Assembly (NCBI GenBank): GCA_964423205.1
Contig: CAYRDX010000056.1
Span: 1 to 31,165 of the forward strand
Length of the DNA: 31,165 nt
Origin: UBA6168 sp964423205
GTDB taxonomy: Bacteria > Bacteroidota > Bacteroidia > Chitinophagales > Saprospiraceae
Direction: 5' to 3'
Part shown: in pieces, positions 22,676 to 31,123 of the stretch
How positions within the stretch are numbered: position 1 is the stretch's first letter
How the letters are laid out: every line of letters starts with the position of its first letter
The notes under the pieces: generated by a model
What the model saw: the letters and a program-made list of their open reading frames with translations, nothing else
Told to the model about the DNA's origin: nothing
Databases searched by the model: none
Program-made: the position numbers and the translations under genes

Positions 22676-24412
22676 ATGAAACAAACCAAATTTACCCTTA
22701 TCCTGCTTTTTCATTTGTTCTTCAATTCTTTTTTGATTTCACAGAACAGTCAGGCTGTCTTGCTACATGAAATCATTCAAAGAGACCGGGAATTTGAACA
22801 AAAAGAAAACTTTGCATCCGGAAACCCATTCCCGGGCATCTCACCGATTGATTACCAAAGGCGGCTAGATTTCTATCAAAAAGAGCTAGCTGATTTGAAA
22901 AAAATTAAAACGGATTCTCTATCAAAGAGCGATAGAATCAATCTTGAGCTACTCAGTTTTGTCATTCAGGAAAGAATTGATGAAATACAATTTAAAGCCT
23001 ACCAGGTGCCCTTAAATGCGGAAGGTGGCTGGTACACCGATTTCTTACTATCTGCCGACAGGGTAGGGAGCAGTTCAAATGCATACTTGCGCTACATACG
23101 CCGTTTAAATGGTTTTCGTCAATATGCTGAACAACAAATGGCCAACATGCGAGAAGGCCTTAAAAGGGGCAGAACAGCACCTTATGCCATTCTTACTGGA
23201 CGTGAAAACCTGGTGGACCACTGTGTGGCAGATAATCCAATGGAGAGCCCATTTTATAAACCGTTCTTAAACATGCCCGATAATCTTGGTGCTTCACTTT
23301 CTGATTCTCTCCGCAAACTCGCCATAGCCGCGATTGATACCAGTGTAACTCCAGCTTACAAAACTTTTGTGAAATTCTGGAAGAATGAATACATCCCTGG
23401 TTCTGCCAAACAAATCGGAATTTCAGCCCAACCAAATGGAAAAGAGTACTACGAAAAAAGGGTGCAATACTTCACCACTCTGAAAATGACTTCGCAAGAA
23501 GTTTTTGATACGGGAATGAAAGAGGTGGCAAGGATTCGCAAAGAAATGGATGAGGTTCTGAAGGAAACCGGATTTAAAGGCAGTTTCGAAGAGTTCCTTG
23601 CATTCCTTCGGACTGACCCTCAATTTTATGCTAAGACTCCTGAAGAACTGCTGAAAGAAGCCAGCTATATATCCAAAAAGATTGATGGCAAGTTGCCCGC
23701 TTTTTTTGGCAAGCTCCCTAGAAATCCATACGGAGTCAGTCCCGTCCCGGAGGCTATTGCGCCTACTTATACAAGCGGACGGTACAGCCCCGGCTCGCCC
23801 AGCAACCAAAGGGCCGGATTTTATTGGGTAAATACCTATAATCTGCCATCAAGGCCATTGTATGCCTTGCCCGCATTGACCCTTCATGAAGCTGTACCTG
23901 GTCACCATTTACAAATGTCGCTTTCCCAGGAATTGGAAAACGTCCCGGATTTCAGGCGTAATACCTACCTCAGCGCCTATGGTGAAGGTTGGGCCTTATA
24001 TGGCGAATACCTGGGGGAAGAAATGGGTATTTACAGCACTCCCTATGAGCGATTTGGAAAACTGACTTATGAAATGTGGCGAGCCTGCCGATTGGTGGTG
24101 GATCCCGGGCTACATGTTATGGGATGGAGCCGTCAGAAGGCCATTGACTTTATGGCATCCAATACCGCTTTATCTATACATGAATGCACCACAGAAATTG
24201 ACCGCTATATAGGATGGCCGGGGCAGGCTGTTTCTTATAAAATTGGTGAGCTGAAGATTAGAGATTTAAGGCAAAATGCTGAAAAAGCTCTGGGTGTAAA
24301 ATTCAATCTTCGTGAATTTCACGACCTGGTGCTCTCCGAAGGTGCCGTTCCATTATTCACACTGGAAAGAATGGTGAATGAGTGGATAGAGGAGCTTAAA
24401 GCCAAGAACTAG
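22676..24412 (+). CDS. DUF885-family protein, exported putative metallopeptidase
   Basis: 578 aa. The N-terminus KQTKFTLILLFHLFFNSFLISQ is a Sec signal peptide, so the mature protein is periplasmic. DUF885 proteins resemble zinc peptidases: HEAVPGHH (404-411) followed by GEGWALYGEYLG about 40 residues on gives the expected His, His and Glu ligands. Preceding PALTL and the later SIHECTTEIDRYIGWPGQA are family marks. The substrate is unknown; I infer peptide scavenging. The start at 22676 is fixed by the signal peptide; an earlier in-frame ATG at 22589 would put it 29 residues inside. It shares its strand with the M23 gene 96 bases upstream. Confidence 0.85.
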   Translation: MKQTKFTLILLFHLFFNSFLISQNSQAVLLHEIIQRDREFEQKENFASGNPFPGISPIDYQRRLDFYQKELADLKKIKTDSLSKSDRINLELLSFVIQERIDEIQFKAYQVPLNAEGGWYTDFLLSADRVGSSSNAYLRYIRRLNGFRQYAEQQMANMREGLKRGRTAPYAILTGRENLVDHCVADNPMESPFYKPFLNMPDNLGASLSDSLRKLAIAAIDTSVTPAYKTFVKFWKNEYIPGSAKQIGISAQPNGKEYYEKRVQYFTTLKMTSQEVFDTGMKEVARIRKEMDEVLKETGFKGSFEEFLAFLRTDPQFYAKTPEELLKEASYISKKIDGKLPAFFGKLPRNPYGVSPVPEAIAPTYTSGRYSPGSPSNQRAGFYWVNTYNLPSRPLYALPALTLHEAVPGHHLQMSLSQELENVPDFRRNTYLSAYGEGWALYGEYLGEEMGIYSTPYERFGKLTYEMWRACRLVVDPGLHVMGWSRQKAIDFMASNTALSIHECTTEIDRYIGWPGQAVSYKIGELKIRDLRQNAEKALGVKFNLREFHDLVLSEGAVPLFTLERMVNEWIEELKAKN

Positions 24413-24430
24413 CAGGCAAGCCAACTTAAA

Positions 24431-24474
24431 TACAAAAGCCATCATTTCTGAGTCCTTAAATGATGGCTTTTGTA
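24431..24474. terminator. Bidirectional terminator between DUF885 and M28 genes
   Basis: TACAAAAGCCATCATTT (24431-24447) and AAATGATGGCTTTTGTA (24458-24474) form a 17-bp perfect stem, loop of 10. T-rich sequence follows on the plus strand and an A-rich arm precedes it, so it can serve both convergent genes. Confidence 0.85.
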
Positions 24475-24491
24475 TTGTTTCACAGAAAATA

Positions 24492-25718
24492 TCAAAATTC
24501 TACCTCTGCTGTAATTACTTTTTCATCCCTCTTAACTTTTACCACTGTTTTATCACCCTTGGTGAATTTGGCCAATCCTTCCATGTAATCATAAACCGAT
24601 TTCACGGCAGTATCCCCGATCTGAATGAGTATGTCGCCTTTTTGAAGACCAGCCTTTTGAGCGGGTCTGTCATCCAGAACTGCATCAATGCGCATTCCTT
24701 CACCTGCAAAAACATAGTCGGGCATTACACCCAACGTTACTTTGAAGCTGGTTGCACGTTGCTGCTCGTCTTTTGTTTTGGTGAAAGGAAGTTTGCCCTT
24801 TCCATTCAGATTGGATATCAGTGTCTCGATATATGCGGACACATAGTATAACCCATCATAATTTATCAATTCGCTGTCATCCCCGGGTTTGTGGTAGTCT
24901 GTGTGTTGACCAGTAAAGAAATGCAGAACAGGAACATCTTTCAAATAGAATGAAGTATGATCGGAAGGGCCAACTCCACTCTCAGAAGTTTTAATGTTAA
25001 TACCACCTACTGCGATTTTGGGCAGTTCCTGATTCCAAAGTGGCGAAGTGCCTACGCCGTTAATGGCCAGAACCTTTTCTTCATTCAATCTGCCCACCAT
25101 ATCCAAGTTAATCATGTAATTGACTTTGGTAAAGTCAATGGTTGGATTATCCGCAAAATATTTCGATCCAAAAAGTCCCAACTCTTCACCTGAAAAGGCA
25201 ATGAACAAGTAATTGTTTTTCTTGAGCTTAGATTGTTTTAACTGCTTTGCCAGCATGAGCATAGCAGCAACACCACTGGCATTGTCGTCAGCTCCATTGT
25301 GAAAATCTGGCTCACCAGTGTGACGAGTTAAACCGGCAATTCCTTTTCCAAGGTGGTCGTAATGAGCGCCGATGATAACGGTTGTCGGAGCTTTATTGTC
25401 AATATAACCTATTACATTCTTGCCAGTTCTTTTTTCGCCGGAACTTGCATGTGGATTGGATTTAAACTCAAATTCAAAAGGCTGCATCCAACCTCCAATG
25501 GTTCCCTTTGGTGTGGCACCGGCTTCCTGCAAGCGACTGGCTATGTAATCGGCTGCCATTCCTTCACCTTTGGTACCTGTTTCGCGGCCTTCCAACAGGT
25601 TGGATGCGAGATATACTACATCGACCTTCAATTGTTGAAGGGCTTTAGGATTGTGTTGTGCAAATACATTGATAGTAACAAGGAAAATAAGCGCAACAAT
25701 TAATTTAACTCTATTCAT
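24492..25718 (-). CDS. Exported M28-family aminopeptidase with C-terminal PDZ domain
   Basis: 408 aa. The signal peptide ends VFA|Q (about 20). The M28 domain has all zinc ligands: His119 (GAHYDHLG), Asp144 (GADDNASG), Glu178-Glu179 (SGEELGLFGS), Asp206 (NLDMVGR) and His276 (TDYHKPGD). The PDZ domain (about 320-408) includes DDRPAQKAGLQKGDILIQIGD, which could bind C-terminal peptide ends and direct substrate choice. I infer periplasmic or secreted peptide trimming. Convergent with the DUF885 gene. Confidence 0.9.
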   Translation of the reverse strand: MNRVKLIVALIFLVTINVFAQHNPKALQQLKVDVVYLASNLLEGRETGTKGEGMAADYIASRLQEAGATPKGTIGGWMQPFEFEFKSNPHASSGEKRTGKNVIGYIDNKAPTTVIIGAHYDHLGKGIAGLTRHTGEPDFHNGADDNASGVAAMLMLAKQLKQSKLKKNNYLFIAFSGEELGLFGSKYFADNPTIDFTKVNYMINLDMVGRLNEEKVLAINGVGTSPLWNQELPKIAVGGINIKTSESGVGPSDHTSFYLKDVPVLHFFTGQHTDYHKPGDDSELINYDGLYYVSAYIETLISNLNGKGKLPFTKTKDEQQRATSFKVTLGVMPDYVFAGEGMRIDAVLDDRPAQKAGLQKGDILIQIGDTAVKSVYDYMEGLAKFTKGDKTVVKVKRDEKVITAEVEF

Positions 25719-25948
25719 AAGACGTGATTAGTTTGTGTTTATATCGGCAATAATCAGAAATCAAGGCTTAATGATCGTGATAAATACTCAGAGTTAACAA
25801 AAGAATAAAAATCGAGGTTGACAATATCACACAATTTTTACAGTAGTTTGATGGATGGGCTCACAACATTTTGGTCTGGTTCAAAAAAGTTAGGAATTCT
25901 TCATAAACACTTAAGAGTGAGCCTGAGCCAAGATTTTTGCCTTTTTTC

Positions 25949-25979
25949 TTGCCATCATAAACCATAGGTTTTACCTTTG
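25949..25979 (+). promoter_or_regulatory. Bacteroidota-type promoter of a candidate small RNA
   Basis: TTG (25949-25951) and TACCTTTG (25972-25979) with a 20-base spacer match -33/-7. The same TACCTTTG box stands before tRNA-Asn at 29916. The 230 bases between this and the M28 start show nothing else. Confidence 0.6.
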
Positions 25980-25984
25980 GGCAG

Positions 25985-26140
25985 CCGTCCTACTGATACT
26001 TGCCAGCGAGAGTAAAACATTTTACTAACTAAAAACATTTCCTAACCAGGTTAACCTATAAAATTGTCGAACCCCAAATTCAAAGAAATAGTGTTTCATA
26101 GTGTGAGGGGTAACCGCTTCGGTGGTTGCTCCTTTTTTTT
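25985..26140 (+). ncRNA. Candidate small RNA (about 155 nt), family unknown
   Basis: A segment with no reading frame, bounded by a good promoter and a strong terminator, lying between the M28 gene and the convergent polyprenyl synthetase gene. It contains a hairpin AGTAAA/TTTACT (26011-26026), the palindrome AGGTTAACCT (26048-26057) and a terminal stem. GCAGCC at the 5' end can also pair with GGTTGC at the 3' end. I cannot place it in a named family; 6S RNA and the Flavo-1 motif are candidates to test. Confidence 0.5.
26107..26140 (+). terminator. Intrinsic terminator of the candidate small RNA
   Basis: GGGGTAACCGC (26107-26117) pairs with GGTGGTTGCTCC (26121-26132), 11 pairs with three G-U, then eight T. 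No plus-strand protein gene lies upstream to explain it. Confidence 0.8.
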
Positions 26141-26154
26141 GTGATTCTCTGTTT

Positions 26155-27132
26155 TTAATACTCCCTCTTCATTAGCCCTGAAGCAAATTCCCTCAGTAAT
26201 TGTTTTTTATCTTCTGGTGCCAATACGTTATTCAGTGCCTTGTTGGCAGTTTTCTCGTAACTGGCCATTAATTCCTCCGTGACTCTTCTGACATTGAGTT
26301 CATCAAAGAGTTGTTTAACCCGGGTTATTTTTTCTTCATCAGTGCCTTTAAAGTCAGAATAAATGGAAGATAATTCCTGTTTTCTCTGAGTGTCGGCAAG
26401 TTCCAGGGCTTTCAATACCAGGATAGTCTTCTTGTTTTGAATTATATCTCCTCCCGGTTTTTTACCAAACTTTTCAGGATCACCGAAAGTGTCGAGTATG
26501 TCATCCTGAATTTGAAAAGCAATGCCAAGGTTTCTTCCGAATTCGTACAAATGTTCTGCATCCTTTTCTTTTGCTCCTCCAAGTAACGCGCCTAACCTCA
26601 AGGCGCAACCCACAAGAACGGAGGTCTTCAGCTCTATCATTTTAAGGTAGTCCTGTATGCTAACTTCAACTTGGTTTTCAAAGTTCATGTCCATCTGTTG
26701 GCCCTCGCAAACCTCGATCGCCATTTTTGTGAAATGCTCCATCAGCTTGGGAATCTTACTCTGGTCTGATGTGAGCAGCAGAAAACGATAAGATTGCGCC
26801 AACATAACGTCACCCGATAAAATTCCTGAGTTCAATCCGAATTTCTCATGAACGCTTGGCTTCCCCCTTCTCAGTGATGCATTGTCCATAATGTCATCGT
26901 GCATCAGGGTGAAGTTGTGAAATACTTCAATGGCCATGGCCGCCGGAAGTGAGTTTTCTACTTTGCTGTCAAATACAGAATAACCGAGCATAAGAATAAG
27001 CGGTCGTAACCTTTTACCGCCGAGCGCCATGATATAACTCACTGGTTTATAGAGCTCGGATGGTTGCTCCCCAAATGAATTGTTAACCAGATATTCGTCA
27101 AACAGTCGCTGGAATTGGTTTAATGTTTGCAT
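26155..27132 (-). CDS. Polyprenyl diphosphate synthase (trans-isoprenyl diphosphate synthase)
   Basis: 325 aa. Adds isopentenyl diphosphate units to an allylic diphosphate for menaquinone, carotenoid or cell-wall lipid precursors. Both Asp-rich motifs are present: DDIMD (79-83) and DDILD (210-214), plus GGKRLRP (38-44) and GDVMLAQSY. The residue five before the first motif is Phe74, and large residues there usually stop the chain at C15-C20, so I infer a short-chain (farnesyl or geranylgeranyl) enzyme; ispA-like but not certain. It is convergent with the small RNA, its stop lying 15 bases after the RNA terminator. Confidence 0.85.
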   Translation of the reverse strand: MQTLNQFQRLFDEYLVNNSFGEQPSELYKPVSYIMALGGKRLRPLILMLGYSVFDSKVENSLPAAMAIEVFHNFTLMHDDIMDNASLRRGKPSVHEKFGLNSGILSGDVMLAQSYRFLLLTSDQSKIPKLMEHFTKMAIEVCEGQQMDMNFENQVEVSIQDYLKMIELKTSVLVGCALRLGALLGGAKEKDAEHLYEFGRNLGIAFQIQDDILDTFGDPEKFGKKPGGDIIQNKKTILVLKALELADTQRKQELSSIYSDFKGTDEEKITRVKQLFDELNVRRVTEELMASYEKTANKALNNVLAPEDKKQLLREFASGLMKREY

Positions 27133-27362
27133 CCTTTTAGTCGATTTACTGCCGTTTTTTTTGTATTAAAGGCAAAGGCTTGAATTGTCATTAACATTAT
27201 TTGCTCCGTAATTCAAGAAAGCAATGTAGACAGGGCTAACGAAATGATGGGAACTTTTTTGCATCATTTTGCCTAAAAAAAATGCCATAGAATGCAAACG
27301 GCAATAGTATGATATAGGGGCTGTCGGAGATGGTTTAAGAGTACATTAAATATCTTACGGAA

Positions 27363-27821
27363 ATGAAAAATGGTAGATGCGTTAACATTTTATTGGTTGA
27401 GGATAACGCAGCAGATGTACGATTGGCAGAAGAAGCCTTCAAAGCTGGGCCCTTATCCGTTAATCTCGAAGTGGTAATGGACGGCGATGCTGCATTAGAT
27501 TTTCTGAAAAAAAGATCTCCCTATGAAGGAGTTTTTACACCAGATCTCGTCCTGCTGGATTTGAATCTTCCCAAGAAAAATGGTTGGGAGGTATTATCAG
27601 AAATCAAGGGTGACCAACGATTGAGGTCAGTACCGATTATAGTCTTATCTAATTCGGTTGCTGAAAATGATGTGGTATCTACTTATGATCTTCATGTTAA
27701 CTGTTATGTCAACAAACCAGTGGACTTTGACAAATTTTTTAGAGTCATTGAGTTGATAGAAGAATTTTGGGTATCCACGGCTATTCTGCCGACGAGAACA
27801 GCCATGGAGTATTTGTCATAA
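27363..27821 (+). CDS. Stand-alone response regulator (Rcp1-like)
   Basis: 152 aa, a single receiver domain with no output domain. Phospho-acceptor Asp66 lies in TPDLVLLDLNLPKKNG; the acidic pair is in LLVEDNAAD, the Thr/Ser switch is the Ser of VLSNS and the Lys is in VNKPVDFDKF. The FLKKRSPYEGVFTPDLVLLD loop is typical of Rcp1-type regulators that partner phytochrome-like kinases. It lies 46 bases before the hybrid sensor gene on the same strand, so the two are probably one operon. Confidence 0.9.
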   Translation: MKNGRCVNILLVEDNAADVRLAEEAFKAGPLSVNLEVVMDGDAALDFLKKRSPYEGVFTPDLVLLDLNLPKKNGWEVLSEIKGDQRLRSVPIIVLSNSVAENDVVSTYDLHVNCYVNKPVDFDKFFRVIELIEEFWVSTAILPTRTAMEYLS

Positions 27822-27867
27822 GCGCTGTTAATTATCAAAGTTGATAGCGCTCAACAAAGAGAGGATA

Positions 27868-29811
27868 ATGAATAGTAAGCTCAAAACGCCAATTTTATGC
27901 ATTGAGGACAATTCCGGAGATTTTGAATTGCTCAAAATATATCTTGAGGAAGCTGGCCTAAAATGTGATCTCTTTCGAAACGACAGCCTTTTTGATGGTC
28001 TTCGGATGCTGGCTGAGCGTCAATTTGACCTCGTACTTCTTGACCTGAACGTAACAGACTCTTCTGGATTTAAAACCGTTACCACATTTCTTGAAAAAGC
28101 TCCAAGTATTCCCCTGATAGTTTTAACAGGTACCAACAACGAAATAATTGGCAACCAGGCTGTGAGAGCAGGTGCTCAGGATTATCTTGTTAAAGGCCAG
28201 TTTGACAGTAAAATGCTAAGTCGTGTTATCCGCTATTCCCTGCAGCGTTCATACCAACAACTGAAACTGGAGGAAACCACACGTGAACTGGAATTATACA
28301 AACGCAGATCTATTGAAGCCCAGGAAATGGCCCTTTTTGGCAATTGGGAAATGGATATTGTGACTAATGAAATGCGATGGTCTGATGAGGTTTACAGGAT
28401 TTTTGGCTGGAAGCCTGGTACTGTGCAACCTTCACTTTCTACCTACCTCGAATATGTCTACTCTGACGACAAAGAATTTGTCGAGGAGTATTTTAGAAAT
28501 ATTTCTAATGAAACAGGTACCAACAGCATTGAACATAGGTTGGTAATAGAGGGCTCGTCCATCAAATATGTGGTGCTGCATGCCAAGGTAAAGGTTGATC
28601 AAACCTTTGGAAAAGTAATTGTCGTTGGAGGAGTACAGGATATTACCGAGCGAAAAGCATCAGAAAAATCGGTGCTTGACAAGCTGATGAACTTTAAACA
28701 GGCAAGGATTCAGGAGGAGGCTCTCACGGAACTGAGCTTTCAAATCCGAACACCATTGTCTTCCATTGTGAATCTGTTATACTTAATGGAGAACAACTCC
28801 AACGGTTCACAGCGGGATACTTTGCTTGCCGATATGAAGTCTTCAGTGGAAGACCTGTCGAAATCCGTCAGCAACCTTATGAATTTCACCTTTTTGTTTT
28901 CTGAGGATATTAAGTTAGAAACCGAGGAAATCAATCTTAAGGACATTCTTCAAAGCAGTGTCAATGTTTTGAAATTTAAATCAGAAACAGCCAAAATACA
29001 GGTGGAATTCAAATTAGATGAAAACATTCCTGAAAAAATAGTGGTTGACCCGAAAAAACTGGTTCAAGTCTTATACAACACATTGGACAACGCCATTAAG
29101 TTTTCACCTGATGGTGGTAAAATTCTTTTCAATGTAACAGCATCCGATCCTCATGCGGCCTCCTTCAACTTGTTGATAAGCATCAAGGACATGGGCTGCG
29201 GGATGTCAAAGAATCAGCTCTCCGAAGTTTTGTCATTCAACGAAAATTCAGAAATGGCAGAGGATGATGATAAACAACCGAGGCCTATGGGGCTTGTCAT
29301 CGTGGATAAACTCGTTGGTATTATGGGCGGCAGCTATGAAATTCAAAGCAAGGAAGGCATCGGGACAACCGTAAATTTCTTCATTCCCGTGAAGGCCAGC
29401 AGAGCAGCAAGATTTATTGCCAATGACAAACCCGATGCTCCTCTAAATATTCTGTTGGTAGAGGACCATTTCTTGAATCAAATAGCCACTAAAAAGGTCT
29501 TGCATTCATGGTCTGAATTTGTGGAAGTGGATATTGCTGAAAACGGGGTTATTGCTTTGGATAAATTTGAAAATAAAAAGTACGATTTGATATTAATGGA
29601 CATTCAGATGCCCGTCATGAACGGTATCGATTGTACGCTTAAGTTGAGGGAGAAAAGTGATATTCCGATTATTGCCCTCACTGCTAATGCTTCAAAACAA
29701 GAACAGGACAGGTGTTTTGATGCTGGTATGAACGACTATTTGTCAAAGCCATTCAAACCTGCTGACCTTTATAGCAAGATTATCAAAATATTGTCCTTTG
29801 TGATGAACTGA
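27868..29811 (+). CDS. Hybrid sensor protein REC-PAS-HK-REC lacking the H-box histidine
   Basis: 647 aa. Order: N-terminal receiver (about 8-125, Asp59 in LVLLDLN), coil, PAS (about 165-275, GNWEMDIVTNEMRWSDEVYRIFG), kinase dimerisation region (about 280-345), HATPase (about 385-510) and C-terminal receiver (about 525-645, Asp578 in LILMDIQMPVMNG). The H-box reads ELSFQIRTPLSS: Phe291-Gln292 (TTT CAA at 28738-28743) stand where His-Glu is expected, so the kinase cannot phosphorylate itself at the usual site. The N-box NTLDNAIKF (404-412) and the G1 motif DMGCGM (Asp441) remain; the G2 box is RPMGLVIV. Both receivers keep their Asp and Lys. Start at 27868 fits the REC N-terminus; no membrane segment. 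Confidence 0.88.
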   Translation: MNSKLKTPILCIEDNSGDFELLKIYLEEAGLKCDLFRNDSLFDGLRMLAERQFDLVLLDLNVTDSSGFKTVTTFLEKAPSIPLIVLTGTNNEIIGNQAVRAGAQDYLVKGQFDSKMLSRVIRYSLQRSYQQLKLEETTRELELYKRRSIEAQEMALFGNWEMDIVTNEMRWSDEVYRIFGWKPGTVQPSLSTYLEYVYSDDKEFVEEYFRNISNETGTNSIEHRLVIEGSSIKYVVLHAKVKVDQTFGKVIVVGGVQDITERKASEKSVLDKLMNFKQARIQEEALTELSFQIRTPLSSIVNLLYLMENNSNGSQRDTLLADMKSSVEDLSKSVSNLMNFTFLFSEDIKLETEEINLKDILQSSVNVLKFKSETAKIQVEFKLDENIPEKIVVDPKKLVQVLYNTLDNAIKFSPDGGKILFNVTASDPHAASFNLLISIKDMGCGMSKNQLSEVLSFNENSEMAEDDDKQPRPMGLVIVDKLVGIMGGSYEIQSKEGIGTTVNFFIPVKASRAARFIANDKPDAPLNILLVEDHFLNQIATKKVLHSWSEFVEVDIAENGVIALDKFENKKYDLILMDIQMPVMNGIDCTLKLREKSDIPIIALTANASKQEQDRCFDAGMNDYLSKPFKPADLYSKIIKILSFVMN

Positions 29812-29893
29812 CGGACAAAGATGAACCAAGCTATTCTGTTTTATTAGTCAGCCTTTTTATAGAAAAATAGAAAAAAATCGTGGCCAGGATTTC

Positions 29894-29923
29894 TTGTTTT
29901 TTTTTGAAAGTATAATACCTTTG
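29894..29923 (+). promoter_or_regulatory. Promoter of tRNA-Asn
   Basis: TTG (29894-29896) and TACCTTTG (29916-29923) with a 19-base spacer match the Bacteroidota -33/-7 pattern. RNA would start near 29930, about 50 bases before the tRNA. Confidence 0.65.
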
Positions 29924-29982
29924 CGTCCGCCTTTTCAGAAAGGCAGTTTACAAATTGAATTCATATTGATTTTGTAAAGGAA

Positions 29983-30056
29983 GCCTCCTTAGCTCAGCTG
30001 GTTAGAGCGGCGGACTGTTAATCCGTAGGTCCAAGGTTCAAGTCCTTGAGGGGGCG
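29983..30056 (+). tRNA. tRNA-Asn (anticodon GTT)
   Basis: Acceptor GCCTCCT pairs with AGGGGGC (one G-U), discriminator G at 30056; D-arm AGCTCAGCTGGTTAGAGC; anticodon stem GCGGA/TCCGT around CTGTTAA with anticodon GTT; T-arm CAAGGTTCAAGTCCTTG. CCA is not encoded. Confidence 0.96.
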
Positions 30057-30063
30057 CAAAAAA

Positions 30064-30110
30064 GCCCCGCCCGACCCCGATCACTCGGGGCGGGGCGGGG
30101 CTTTTGCGTT
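30064..30110 (+). terminator. tRNA-Asn terminator containing the 16-bp palindrome
   Basis: GCCCCGCCCGA (30064-30074) pairs with CGGGGCGGGGC (30091-30101) with slippage; between them lies CCCCGATCACTCGGGG, the dispersed palindrome with one change, which forms the hairpin tip. TTTTGCGTTTTT follows. The palindrome is nested in the middle of the terminator stem. Confidence 0.8.
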
Positions 30111-30131
30111 TTTCCTATAAACACAAACTCC

Positions 30132-31052
30132 ATGAGTCTGCTCACCGTTGGTACCGTCGCTTTCGATAACATTGAAACCCCACTTGGCAAAGCCGACAAT
30201 GTAGTCGGTGGAGCGGCAACTTATATCTCACTGGCAGCTTCCCATTTTTTAGATCAAATCAATTTGGTTTCAGTCATTGGCGACGACTTCCCTCAAAATG
30301 AGCTGGATTATCTTTCATCACGTGGCGTTGACCTAAGAGGTTTGCAAGTTCGCAAAGGCGAAAAATCCTTCTTCTGGGCCGGCAAGTACGACCAGGACAT
30401 GAACAGTCGTGAAACACTGGACACGCAACTCAACGTGCTGGCTGACTTTGACCCGGTACTTCCTGCAGGTTATGAAAAAAGTGAATTTGTTATGTTAGGC
30501 AACCTGACTCCTGCCATCCAAATGCGGGTTATTGAGCAGATGAATCCAAAACCCCGTTTCATCGCCATGGACACCATGAACTTCTGGATGAACACCGCAT
30601 GGGATGGCCTGATGGAAGTACTGAAAAAAATTGACTGCCTTGTCATCAACGACGAAGAAGCCCGCCAACTGAGCGGTGAATTTTCCATCGTGAAAGCTTC
30701 TGAGAAAATCATGAAATTGGGGCCAAAATTCCTGGTCATCAAGAAAGGTGAACACGGAGCTTTGCTGTTTTACGAAGACAAACTGTTTTTTGCACCTGCT
30801 CTTCCCCTTGCCGAAGTATTTGACCCGACTGGTGCAGGCGACACTTTTGCCGGCGGTTTCATGGGCTACCTCGCCCAGTCCGGCGACACCTCATTCGACA
30901 ACATGAAACGTGCCGTCATCTTTGGCAGCGCCATGGCCAGCTTTTGTGTCGAGCAATTCGGCATCACCCGTCTGAAAGGTCTAACCAATATCGAAATCAA
31001 GAACCGCGTTTCCAAATTTGTGGAACTGGTGAATTTTGATGCGGCTATCTGA
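30132..31052 (+). CDS. PfkB-family carbohydrate or nucleoside kinase
   Basis: 306 aa ribokinase-fold enzyme. The N-terminal GTVAFDNIETPLG and the VVGGAATYISLAAS block bind the sugar; the second PfkB signature DPTGAGDTFAGGFMGYL (231-247) holds the catalytic base Asp237 and the anion hole. The length is typical. PfkB enzymes phosphorylate sugars or nucleosides; this sequence does not let me choose the substrate. It begins just after the tRNA-Asn terminator. The gene has no same-strand partner in the window; a tandem-repeat tail follows its stop. Confidence 0.88.
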   Translation: MSLLTVGTVAFDNIETPLGKADNVVGGAATYISLAASHFLDQINLVSVIGDDFPQNELDYLSSRGVDLRGLQVRKGEKSFFWAGKYDQDMNSRETLDTQLNVLADFDPVLPAGYEKSEFVMLGNLTPAIQMRVIEQMNPKPRFIAMDTMNFWMNTAWDGLMEVLKKIDCLVINDEEARQLSGEFSIVKASEKIMKLGPKFLVIKKGEHGALLFYEDKLFFAPALPLAEVFDPTGAGDTFAGGFMGYLAQSGDTSFDNMKRAVIFGSAMASFCVEQFGITRLKGLTNIEIKNRVSKFVELVNFDAAI

Positions 31053-31053
31053 T

Positions 31054-31123
31054 TTTGTTTGAGTTGTTTGAAAGTCGTTTGAGTTGTTTGAAGGTTGTTT
31101 GAGTTGTTTGCCCCGAGTACTCG
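31054..31123. repeat. GTTGTTTGA tandem repeat ending in a truncated palindrome
   Basis: From 31054 a 10-base unit GTTGTTTGAA/G repeats in a 20-base higher-order period to 31110. It abuts CCCCGAGTACTCG (31111-31123), the palindrome lacking its last three G. The window then ends with TAACTTTA (31138-31145, near-match to TAnnTTTG) and ATG at 31156, possibly the start of the next gene. Confidence 0.75.
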
